Source: Rhizophagus irregularis
Lineage: Eukaryota; Glomeromycota; Glomeromycetes; Glomerales; Glomeraceae
Direction of reading: 5' to 3'
Length of the DNA stretch: 64,000 nucleotides
NCBI RefSeq assembly: GCF_026210795.1
Contig: NC_089432.1
Span: 4,588,001-4,652,000, forward strand
The notes beneath the pieces were generated by a model that saw only the letters and a list, made by a program, of their open reading frames with translations, had not been told where the DNA came from and did not search any database. Positions within the stretch are counted from its first letter, which is position 1. The number at the start of each line of letters is the position of its first letter. This document shows positions 54,258 through 64,000 of the stretch, in pieces. The translations under genes and the position numbers were made by a program.

Positions 54258-56161
54258 TTTTTTAATTAGTAACACATTTTTATTAATTATTTAAACCTTA
54301 AAAGATTACATAATTTTTCAAAATACCTAGGGATGTTCACAAAAGATCATAAACGACCCTATAACTAACCATAATGACATAATCTATCTAAACTATCTAA
54401 ACTAAAATTCTAATTGCTGAATCTAAAAGAAAATATTTGTTCGGTCGGTTACTAAACCAAAACATTTTATATATTTTTTGATTTTATAAAATTTTCCTAT
54501 GTTTTTTACGTTTTCTAATTCATTAATCACTAAACTCTACTATTCTACCGTAATTTTGTGAAATCAAAGTACATCTAATTTACGTTTTTGTTGGAAACGT
54601 ATTCGAAAATAGCCAAAAATTCTCCACTTGACTATGTGATCTGCAACCCTTTTCCAACGCAAATCAAAACAAACCTTATATTTTAATTTACTAATGTTGA
54701 ATAACTTTGATTTATTTATGCAAATTCAAAGTCACCACGGCTCCCTTGAAATATTACGACGCTCCATACTTTTATCTCCACTTGAACTTGTCGTTGCCTC
54801 GTTGGCGTTGATTTTTCCAATTCTTTCACTAAATTCGCTATTCAACTTGTTGTAATCTTCATGTTTTTCTTTGATTCTAGGTAATGTCAAAACTGCTAGT
54901 AACTTGGGACTCGCCAGTGCGCCTTCAAATTGTTCGTCTTCCACTAAAGAAGTTGCACTATCACTTGTTGAGTTCCTATACCGCAGCTTTGTAAAGACTC
55001 GTTCCTTCCTATGATCTCGTCTTGTCCTTTCATCTGCAACCCTTTACCCATTATCATTGATTTGTATATAGCCTTTAACAAATCTCGCTCATTGTTAAAA
55101 TATATTAAAATGTATTCATTTTGTTAATTTTGATAATTTTTGCAAAATGGCCCCGAATTTTTCTATATGGTCTTTAATGATTTTGAATTCTGACGCACCA
55201 CATTCCTTATCATCCAACTTTTTAACGGCTTGCCAACTGTATCGTCTCTTGATATCTTTCGTAGCGATTGTTGCGTGATTTGCGTCAAACATCCTGAAAA
55301 AATACTGACGTTCGTTTTCGTTATTGTTATATTTGACCTCAATGAAAATTTTTTCCATTTCTTTTGTTAAACGGATATCAGCTCGAACAGTCTTGTACTT
55401 GTAGTTACGTTTGACCGCCAATCTTTCCACATATCCAACCTTCTTTAGAGTCTCGTATATAATATCTTCGTCCTTGGAAAATCGTAAAGCTTAATGTCAC
55501 GTGACTTTCCAGCAAATGTTTTTCCAGAATTTTTCCATTTTGTGACTCTGAAAATCGATTTTTTTCCAGCTTTTTTCCGTCGATTTTGCCATTTAGTGTT
55601 ACGTTTATCCTTGCTATATTTAGTTGCTTGACTCGTTTGAGGTTGCTCTTTTTCAGTTACATTGATCTCCAATCTTTTTTTAGATTAATAATCTACTCCT
55701 CTTGTAGCTTTATTAAACGTGGTTTTTCTGCCACATCTTCCTCTTGTAGTTTTATTAAACGTGCTTTATTGGCCACATCTGCTTCTAACTTCTTCCCACT
55801 CACGTGATATGGAATTGTTGCGTGGCAGGGATGAGGCTTGGTCCCCAAGAAACCTGCGAAAATTTTTCCTAACAATATGGCCACTCCAGTATAGCATAAA
55901 AAAACAAATAAACTCCACTGCCAGGTTCCTAGACTTATCAAACTTGGGACTCACATAGTCACATCATTGAGCTCATTGGTATTTTTTTCTCTGTCCGTAT
56001 AAAACTCCACCATAAATTGTTCAGAAACCTCTTCCATCGCAGAATATATATATATTCTAATATTGTTGTATACAATGTAGTGACTTTGTATAATAAATTT
56101 TATTTTTTTCCTTCCGTAAAATTTTGGTTTGGAAGATCGGCGGGAAGAGTTATCAAATTCC
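54258..56161 (-). mobile_element. Retroposed element RP2
   Basis: About 1.9 kb flanked by a 17-bp target duplication ATCGCCAGCGAGATTTT (54241-54257 and 56162-56178). On the minus strand the 3' end has AATAAA about 20 nt before an A-tract (the T-run after 54257). The 5' end carries AACTCTTCCCGCCGATC and CCAAAATTTTA, shared with RP1 and, more loosely, RP3. The body differs from RP1. Confidence 0.7.
54732..56037 (-). pseudogene. Unassigned coding region carried by RP2
   Basis: Minus-strand blocks in order: MEEVSEQFMVEFYTDREKN from 56037; a possible intron 55954-55854; a segment with a 13-residue duplication (VANKARLIKLQEED then VAEKPRLIKLQEE, about 55770-55693); a basic block (NTKWQNRRKKAGKK, about 55600); then KDEDIIYETLKKVGYVERLA and RQYFFRMFDANHATIATKD to the TAA near 55116; and finally LVEDEQFEGALASPKLLAVL to SREPW (54960-54732). 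Frames change between blocks, so it is either broken or has introns I cannot place. Not a reverse transcriptase or any family I recognise. Confidence 0.4.
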
Positions 56162-56178
56162 ATCGCCAGCGAGATTTT

Positions 56179-56999
56179 CCTTACAGTAATACTGACCTAA
56201 AGGCTGATTAAATTGACTACGCAGATATTTTACTATACATATCTAGATACAAACTAAGCATTTGTTCTTATAAAAATAATAATTAATTAACACGAAGTCT
56301 AACAAAGGACTTTTTTTAACGTGAAATGACACAATGTTCCATTTATCACAATATACAGCATTTTAGACTTACCCGTTTCCGTTTTTCCAGTTTCAAGAAA
56401 TTTAAATTAACATTTAATAATATTATATGAGAGGACTAACTATTTTTTCTTATTAGTAATTAAAACGTTTCTTATAAATTAAGGCTATTTTATGAATTAA
56501 AAAAAAAAATGAAAAATCGAGTTATTTAATTTAGTGATCAAAAAATCACATTAGATGGTAGATTTCACTTGACTCGATTTCAGCCCATCATTATTTTATT
56601 TGAATTTTCGAATGTTAAGTCATTTGAATTTAATCAAAGGATATAATCTTTTGGACCATGTTATTAAATACATTTGCTAAAATTAAAAATTAAATAAATT
56701 AAAATAATACTTTTAGATGAGAATAAAAATTTTATTTTTAACTTATAGTTATGTATGATAATATATTTAATAAAAGTAAACAAATCGTTACTATTTATTG
56801 CTGACTTAACCAAGTCTTTAAAAAACTTGTTCTATATAAAAATTAATTATAATCGTTTCACCCCCCTCCCTATTGTCAAATTAATTCAAATTTTTTGTCG
56901 TGAACTCATAAATCTCGTTCACCTCCCATATCTCAATTATTCGTGATGACCGCTTTGTCCCCAGCTGCTAAACTTTTTCCTGAATTTTTGTTTTTGCCG
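56179..56999. other. Intergenic stretch
   Basis: No gene recognised. The left part of RP3 may lie here. Confidence 0.45.
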
Positions 57000-57500
57000 A
57001 ATTTTGTACCACCAAAATCACCTCAGTGAATTTAATTCGTTCCTTCGAAAAGCCTCCATTACCATTTTTGGAATCTGATCGCGTGCTAAACTTTTTGCTG
57101 CGCTGACCGAACAACTGTAGCAACGAAAAAAAAATTCCAAATTCAAAGAGCAAAACTATCAACACCTATGAAAATATGTTTAGTTCTTTATTTTTTGCCG
57201 AAGTTATTTATCGCTTGCCGAAGTCTTTTTGCGTGACGAAACCTTACTACCATGTAGCGCTCTGTGCTAACCAAGGAAAATAAAAATTTGTTTTCATCAA
57301 AAAAATTAGTGAACTAATATTAAAAGTCTAATAAAGTTTATATCATAATGTTCTTGAAAGAGTGAATAATCAGTTGGTCATGATAAAATAAGTTCAAACG
57401 AACTTTTCTATATGCGCACTTTTTGAACTCTTTCACCCTTTGTTCAGTCTTAAAATTTTTGCATGATGATCGGCGGAAAAAAGTTCTTCCCTCAGTCCAT
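57000..57500 (-). mobile_element. Retroposon relic RP3, related to RP1
   Basis: 57034-57130 aligns with 47546-47650 (GTTCCT, GCTGCGC, AACGAAAAAAAAATTCC) and 57280-57490 with 47815-48030 (AAAGAGT, CAGTTGGT, TTTTTGAACTCTT, GATCGGCGG). The 5' end on the minus strand reads GAACTTTTTTCCGCCGATCA. No target duplication or A-tail was found, so the left boundary is open. The frame at 57165-56968 is not recognised. Confidence 0.55.
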
Positions 57501-58619
57501 AATATCAGAAACTTTAATATGTAGTAGTACAGAATATTAATTAATGTATATGCATTAAATTTCTATTTCTAGTTTTTGTTTTATAAGAGAAAATTTAATC
57601 TTTAAAAACAGTAATGTATTTCCACCGACATTCTAATTTTACATAATAAAATACTTTAATTTTTAATACTCAATTGTATATTATCAATTTATGTACTTAT
57701 TAGTTTAAAGGTAAATAAACAAAAATATTATTCTTCCGTGTGAAACTTATACAAGTAAAATATTATTCTACATATGTAAAAGTATTGTTTTTTCTTTTGT
57801 GTGAACTGTGAAATAACTTTACAACATAATCTCCTTCATATAATGTAAATCTTTTTTTAAAAAGAATTTGTTGTTTATATAAATATTTATTTTTTCTCAC
57901 GATGAAATAATTTTTTTTTTCACTTTCCTATTTATCGTATCATTATTTTATCCCCTTCTGTATACAGATCACCAATAGGTGACGGATACTTAATAAAAAA
58001 TAAAAAATTTCCGATTTAAAGATTCAAAACAAACTGACGTCAATATTATCTAAAAAGATGTGCTGATTGTGGCGGAAAGACACGATACGTTGATACGCCC
58101 AAAAAAATAAATAAACGAGTTTAGAATAATTTGTATTGCGTTTAATTTGCTTAATTTGCTCAAGCTTGACGTGACGCAACTCTGCTTGTACTACATTTTT
58201 TTGATCATAAAAAGTCGCGTAAATAAAAATCATTTTGTAAACTTCTTTTTCTCAAAAATTTAACTTGTCGTTTTTTTCTGACTAGTTATTTTTTATTTTT
58301 TACTGACTCGACTAACTCGTCGTTTTTTTTACTGACTCGTCGTTTTTTTACTGTTGAAAGCTACTGACTGTCGTACTGTTTCAAAAGTTACTAATCATTG
58401 ATATTTTGTTCCAGAAAGTTACCGACTTGGCTGACTCGACATTACTGACTCTTCATTTCTTTCTCAAAAATTGCTGTACGTTATTTGTCATTTCTTTTCC
58501 AAAAATTACTAACACGCCATTTTTTCTCCTTACTGTACTAACTTGTCATTTATTTCCTGAAAGTTACCATACTAACTATACTAACTCGTCATTCTTTTTC
58601 AAGAAATTACTAATTCATC
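57501..58619. repeat. Intergenic region with degenerate ACTGACTCGTC repeat
   Basis: 57501-58260 holds nothing recognised. 58260-58615 is a degenerate minisatellite of TTACTGACTCGTC / TTTTTTCCAAAAA units immediately upstream of the eight-exon gene, where its promoter or 5' UTR should lie. Confidence 0.55.
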
Positions 58620-61504
58620 ATGATAAATTTTAGAAACGCACGTAGTGAAATTAAAGAACGTGATGAAGATGAGCCACAGCAAGTAGGTATAACTTCTGAT
58701 ATTAAAGCCCTTCAAATTTTTAGATTGCGTTTTCAAGAATGACCTATACTGTGTCCTTGCCGCACTGTATTCAAGTATGCCATTTGAATAAGTTGTTTGT
58801 TCTTGCCATATTGTGTGTTAAGAATAACATTTCTCGCCACATTGTATTCAAGTATGCCATTTGAATAAGTTGTTTGTTCTTGCCATATTGTGTGTTAAGA
58901 ATAACATTTCTCGCCACATTGTATTCAAGTATGCCATTTGAATAAGTTGTTTGTTCTTGCCATATTGTGTGTTAAGAATGACATTTCTTGCCACATTGTA
59001 TTCAAGTATGCCATTTGAATAAGTTGTTTGTTCTTGCCATATTGTGTGAGATCACCTGCAAAGGTGATTTCAAGAATGATATATTCTTGTCACATGGTAT
59101 GAGGTCACCTGCAAGGGTGACTTCAAGTTCAAACCATTTGGTATTCTTGCTATATCGTGTGAAACATGTGAGAATGCCGTTCTTGCCATGGTATGAGGTC
59201 ACCTGCAAGGGTGACTTCAAGTTCAAACCATTTGGTATTCTTGCTATATCGTGTGAAACATGTGAGAATGCCGTTCTTGCCATGGTATGAGGTCACCTGC
59301 AAGGGTGACTTCAAGTTCAAACCATTTGGTATTCTTGCTATATCGTGTGAAACATGTGAGAATGCCGTTCTTGCCATGGTATGAGGCCGCCTGCAAGGGT
59401 GACTTCAAGTTCAAACCATTTGGTATTCTTGCTATATCGTGTGAGACATGTGAGAATGCCGTTCTTGCCACATGGTATGAGGCCGCCTGCAAGGGTGACT
59501 TCAAGTTCAAACCATTTGGTATTCTTGCTATATCGTGTAAGAGAATGCCATTCTTGTCACATGATATGATGTCACCTGCAAGGGTGATTCATAAAATCAA
59601 TCTAATGAAGTTTCTTTAAGTACTTTTCTTATTGTAAAGAAACTCGGGCTTTGTTATATATATACTGATATTACTCTTAATGCATATTATCATTAACTAT
59701 CCTTTCTATTAATAGTTTCCATTATTACCAGAATATGAATCTGAGGATGAAATGATAATGATTGAAACAAATGGTGAATCTGAAGATGATAGAGAGGTAA
59801 TTATTAAACTTTATAAGTGTCAAAAGGTGAAGTTTGATGAGGTGATGTACAATATAACCCTAAAAATATATGAAAGTCATAATAAAATTCAGATATTCGA
59901 AAATTTTTAAATTCAGCATGTTTGATTATCTAATTTTATATGATTTACAAATGAATATTTGAATATTAGCTAATTTTTAATGGAAATTCTAGTAGCATCA
60001 ATTGAGCCTCACTAATTCCTTAACTCCATTCAGACTCAAGATTTACCGGTTGAAGAAGAAGATCTTTATGAGCCATCTGTAATTCGTATTAATGAAGACA
60101 GTTCAGAAGAAACTTTGAACTGGAATACGATAAAGGAAAAAGTAGACACATATCGAAAGCAATTGAAAAAGGGAAAATATGCTGTCGAGTAAGCTTTATT
60201 TTTGTATAATTATTGTATTTATAGCATTTTCTAACTTTTATATAACTTCATTTTTAGTACGCTATATTATTTTTTAATTGACTACTCTGGTTTTCATGGT
60301 CCAACATCAAATCTATTATCTGGCTATTTTCCAAAAATGTTGAATGCACTTCCAAAAAATATGCGGTTTTGTGTTTCAACACTTTCTGAAGAAGAAACAA
60401 AATTTTTCGATCTACTTTTGAGGGTAATCATTATTTTTTTATCGCTTGAAAACAATAAGTCAATAAAACATAATTTTTACAGAGTTTTTTATTTGTAGAC
60501 TGAAGATATTGCTGATATTAAAACGGTAACAGAAGAAGAGAAAATTCTTAAAAGGCTTGCCAATAATATGTGAGTAAAAAAAATATGAAAGATATTTATT
60601 TTCCTTTTGAATAAATCATAACTAATGATGCATTTTTTCCAGTTTTGACGCTATTACAATGCATGGGAGGGATGATTTATTTGAAGTTGAACATATGTTT
60701 CGCAATATCGTCCCTCTACTTGATGCAACAATAAGGAAGGACAACCATTATCGGGTAAAATAGTAAGTAATGCATGTGTCAATTAACTTATTATATATCA
60801 TGAGAATTATATTACATTAACATTTATTGCCCAGCGGCGAAACATTACTGGAAGCAACCGCAAATCGCCGAAATAAAGGAACTGATCCCAATGATCGTGC
60901 GCGAATTGGATATAAAGTTGATGTGATATTTGAATACCGAATCAGCTGGGCCCCCGTTATTGGATGTATGGAGGTGTCTGGTGGTCTCCCACGGTGTTCA
61001 CGTTCCAAGGAATGGGATGACACCCGAAAATTAGGCTTGGAACTCCGAGACTTATGGCTGGATGCTATGGAAAAATTAGCAGGTGCAAATGCAAATGAAA
61101 TAGTCTGGTGGGGTCTTACTGTAGTTGGTAAGTACTGCAATTTACAATTCATGGTATGCTACCTGTAAATAAATAAATGCTAAATCAAAAATGGAAAACT
61201 AGGCCTAAAGATTAGAGTATATGCACTTGCTGCCGCCGGTGGACTATTCCATTTAGTCCTAATGTATGAATGTCTTCTCCCAAGTTCTCCGGTAGATCTT
61301 GTTAATCTAGAACTTGCATATCTTGTATTGAAAGAATACAAGAAAAAACTAGATGAAACAAGAGACATTCTATGTAAACTCAATCAGGAAAGAATAAAAC
61401 TGATTACTAGGGGAAAAAGAGGATCAGACGAATTGCTCAGAGAAGTTGGAAAAAAGCCAGAAATTATAAATACGCCGGAACCAAGAAAGCGAAGTAGACA
61501 GTAA
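58620..61504 (+). CDS. Eight-exon gene, uncharacterised fungal protein
   Basis: Exons 58620-58682, 59716-59796, 60034-60188, 60258-60423, 60499-60569, 60643-60762, 60835-61127, 61203-61504; all junctions are GT-AG and keep frame, giving 416 residues. The N-terminal 90 or so residues are acidic (ERDEDEPQQ, EYESEDEM, LPVEEEDLYEP). The middle part has DYSGFHGPTSNLLSGYFPKM. The C-terminal half has NHYRVKYGETLLEATANRRN, YKVDVIFEYR, then IGCMEVSGGLPRCSRSKEWD and RVYALAAAGGLFHLVLMYEC, and a basic tail EPRKRSRQ that could be a nuclear signal. The arrangement DVIF then CMEVSGG resembles a group of fungal proteins with a restriction-endonuclease-like core, but the catalytic E-x-K is E-V-S here, so nuclease activity is doubtful. 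Intron 1 (58683-59715) is unusually long and repeat-filled. Confidence 0.8.
58737..59047 (+). repeat. 77-bp tandem repeat in intron 1
   Basis: Four units; TGAATAAGTTGTTTGTTCTT starts at 58785, 58862, 58939 and 59016, exactly 77 bp apart. Units contain TTCTCGCCACATTGTATTC. Confidence 0.95.
59048..59600 (+). repeat. 94-bp tandem repeat in intron 1
   Basis: Units start GAGGTCACC at 59101, 59195, 59289, 59383 and 59479, with partial copies at 59048 and 59568. Each has the inverted pair GTCACC-TGCAAG-GGTGAC. GCCGCC replaces GTCACC in two units. Both strands are open over several units by chance; no protein is called. Confidence 0.95.
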
Positions 61505-62150
61505 TGGTGATTATATTATTATTTATTAATCTGTTATTTTTATGTATTTATTATTGTATTAAGATATACAACATTTTCCCGCTCTCTAGAACTCCTACGG
61601 CATATGATTTCATACATGGCTTCATTCTTCTGGAATTGGTCCTCATACTTTCCCACGTTTACATGCATCATGAAGCCAAGTCTTAAGGTAAGGCGTCAAG
61701 GGATTTGTCTGTAGAAAATGCGAGAAGAAAGAACCAGGCTCTTTTGGACTTAGATTTTAGAATTTTAAGAAGTAATTTTTAATACAGTTTTAGATTAGTT
61801 TATTTAGAATTTAACATGTAATTTTTAGATTTAAGTAGTAATTTTTAGATATAGTTTTTAGATTAGTTTATTTATATTTAAGTAGTAATTTTTAGATATA
61901 GTTTTTAGATTAGTTTATTACTTTGTAGTTTATTTCTTTTTTTCACTGTATTGTTACTAGTTTATGTTTGTTTATTATTATGTAATTGTATCATTTATCT
62001 AATAAAATTGAGCGTAAAGCTATTTTGCCCCCCAAACACGCTAAATAATTTGCAAATAATTAATAATGGTTATTATATTTAGATAGTAATTTTAATTTAA
62101 CTGTTAATATTTTTTTTTTTATTAATATTAACAAAAAAATATTAATTTTT
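61505..62150. other. 3' flank of the eight-exon gene
   Basis: A short tandem with TAGTAATTTTTAGATATAG and TTTAGATTAGTTTATTT is repeated at about 61775-61925. AATAAAATTGAGCG at 62001 is a possible polyadenylation signal. No gene. Confidence 0.45.
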
Positions 62151-62154
62151 AACT

Positions 62155-62600
62155 CATTTTAGTACTATTGGTAAAATCATATTTATGTCAACGCGTTTTT
62201 TTATTTAGGGTGCATTTTACCATGTCTATACGTAAAGTATTATAAATAGTGTATTTATTAATCAATTATTATATTGGTGAGGGGGTTTGCATCCATCCAA
62301 GACGTTCATATCATCTGGTTACTGATTTATCAAGCGGTATTGACTAATTAAAACTGCTGGTTGAAAGTATGCCGGGTAAAAACTGTTATGAATGATAATA
62401 GATGGAAAGGAGAATAAATTTGTATTTGTATTTTTTATAAATAAATATAATTGTGTGGTATGGTCCAAAAAAAAAAATGAAATTATTATTTAAAAAATTA
62501 TCTTTCATTAAAAAAAGATATTAAATAAAATTGTTGTTTTAAAAAGTACCAAATAAAATTTTATTATGCTGTTAATGCTAATTTTTTTAAATGTAAATTT
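62155..62600. repeat. Dispersed repeat, inverse copy of 43540-43900
   Basis: Reverse complement of the 43.5-kb repeat with an extra stretch at about 62195-62290. Landmarks: TTAGTACTATTGGTAAAATC, GATTTATCAAGCGGTA, ATGATAATAGATGG, GTGTGGTATGGTCC. Confidence 0.75.
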
Positions 62601-63829
62601 TTATTTATCACAAGAAACAGATGTTGCAGTACTGTGAAATTTACAAATTCATTACAAAAACAATTTTGTATAAGTCGTTTATTGTTACATTGTTACAAAA
62701 AAGTCCTTTTTTTTTTTATCTTAAAAAATCCCATTTAGCATTAAAAAAAAAAATACATTCTCTAGAAAAATATATATATATATGTATCTCACTAATTATT
62801 AATATGAAAAAAAAAATCCCAGAAAAATTAATTATAATGATCTATTGGTACAAAAAATAAAATAAATAAGTAATTAATTATGTTAGTCTATTTTATTGAT
62901 TTTATTGAGCTTGATACAAAAAAATATTATTATTATTATTATTAATAAGCGAATCGGGAAAAAAGGCAATTGCCGTGGCGCTGCAACATCGATCTGATCA
63001 CCGATCCAAACCTAAATGGTGAAAGAATGTATTCGGGAAAAAAAATTCGATTTGAAAGAAATAAAGCCAAAAAATTTTCGGATTGGAGAAAAAGCCAACC
63101 GGAAAAAAAAATCGAAAAAATAAAAACGAAAAAAAAAATTTGTTGACCAAAAAGGAAAAGAAAGAAAAAATAAAAAAAAATTGAAAGAAAAAAAAAGGAT
63201 AAAGAAAGAAAATCGGGTTAAAAAAAAATAAGTACCGAAAAAAATTCCGAAAAAAAAATGTCAATAATTCGGTCCAAAAAAATTCAAAAAAAAAATTAAT
63301 AATATGGTCTAAAAAAAAAGGACCGATAAAAATAATATAAGTTTTAAAAGATTATTTAATAAAAAAAATATTATTAATTTTTCGGTTTTGGAAAAAAAAC
63401 CAAATCTAAGCGGGAAAAGAATGAAAAAAAAACAAAAAGAAAAGAAAGAGGAAAAAAACGAAAAATTTTTAAAAAAGAAAAAAAAAGGAAAAGAAAAAGG
63501 TGTTTCGAAAGAGAAAAGAGGAAATTTTTTAAAAAAAGAAAGCACTATTTGTAAAAGATCAGTTCAAGAAAAAAAAATGATTAAAAAAATGGGGACCGAA
63601 AAAATTTAGACCGGTTAGACGATTAAAAATTTCATTAACCGGAATTGGATTACATGTACAACATGACTTGCCGATCAAGCGGGTCTTAACTATAAAGAAT
63701 ACGGACCAGCAATTCAAAATTAATTTATACAGGCTAATCTAAACGTTAGTCACACAAACACCATTTTTTTTAATTATATAGGTAGATAGGTAGATTGATC
63801 TTATTTTAAAATACAAACTTCGATATACC
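62601..63829. repeat. Purine-rich low-complexity region
   Basis: 62950-63080 resembles 17770-17900. 63000-63600 is A/G-rich on the plus strand (GAAAAAAA units), so the Lys-rich plus frames and Phe-rich minus frames are compositional and not called. No gene. Confidence 0.6.
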
Positions 63830-64000
63830 GGTTCAAAATCTTACATTGTCCCGAATAATATGAAAACAGCTGTAAAACTGAACCAGATTTTCGGCCCGGA
63901 TCTGGTTCGGCTTTCGGGTTAAACCAGAACCGTTCGGAGCTTTAAACAAGATATTCTAACGTTTTTCTTTTATTATATAAAACGATATATGTTCTTATCC
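63830..64000. repeat. Dispersed repeat, inverse copy of 53595-53815, cut by window end
   Basis: Reverse complement of the 53.6-kb repeat: TTCGGAGCTTTAAACAAG, TTACATTGTCCCGAATAATA and TTATATAAAACGATATATG are shared. Confidence 0.8.

Noticed and set aside
59002-59619. Overlapping frames on both strands with repeated peptides such as CKGDFKFKPFGILAIS
   Set aside because: They translate the 94-bp array inside intron 1, and both strands are open by chance. No independent start or splice support.
62998-63609. Phe-rich minus and Lys-rich plus frames
   Set aside because: Caused by a purine-rich low-complexity tract.

Overview
This is eukaryotic nuclear DNA, very AT-rich, with genes interrupted by short GT-AG introns of about 70-100 bp. 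The gene content points to an arbuscular mycorrhizal fungus (Glomeromycotina, Rhizophagus-like): Sel1-repeat proteins, kinases with a Cys-rich N-terminus and a DLG motif, a BTB-BACK-TLDc gene, a ZNFX1-type helicase, and large amounts of decayed transposons. This assignment is inference from recognised families. No database was searched.

Layout. 0.6-2.7 kb: Sel1 gene 1 and its duplicated flank. 3.1-4.2 kb: a TIR element carrying a nested hAT-like MITE. 6.0-6.9 kb: an unassigned reading frame that may encode a small secreted protein. 8.3-10.0 kb: a Helitron-like end, a MITE and a CT-rich minisatellite. 10.05-13.06 kb: a ZNFX1-like helicase pseudogene split by an 849-bp hAT-like element. 13.1-14.0 kb: a Helitron-like repeat with a nested MITE. 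14.1-15.2 kb: Sel1 gene 2. 15.5-17.5 kb: a dead PIF/Harbinger element with both of its genes. 19.4-21.8 kb: kinase A. 23.8-24.9 kb: Sel1 gene 3. 25-29 kb: a desert. 29.9-35.6 kb: two large tandem arrays whose units look like intron-exon-intron modules. 36.1-37.3 kb: kinase C pseudogene. 38.6-39.6 kb: a tandem repeat and coding-like remnants. 40.7-42.2 kb: BTB-BACK-TLDc pseudogene. 44.2-46.6 kb: kinase B, an inverted near-copy of A. 46.8-48.0 kb: a retroposed element. 48.4-50.4 kb: a second Helitron-like repeat. 50.8-50.9 kb: a 33-codon reading frame ending in a CaaX box. 54.3-57.5 kb: two more retroposon-family copies. 58.6-61.5 kb: a well-formed eight-exon gene whose first intron is filled by two tandem arrays. 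The rest is AT-rich DNA and dispersed repeats.

Apparently intact genes are three Sel1 paralogs, kinases A and B, and the eight-exon gene; the secreted-protein frame and the CaaX micro-ORF are candidates. The Sel1 and kinase paralogs arose by duplication of blocks that include promoters and 3' flanks. In both families these flanks keep short conserved blocks that could be shared regulation. No operon-like organisation exists. Sel1 and TKL-like kinase domains belong to the same expanded signalling repertoire in these fungi, but nothing here shows that these particular copies act together.
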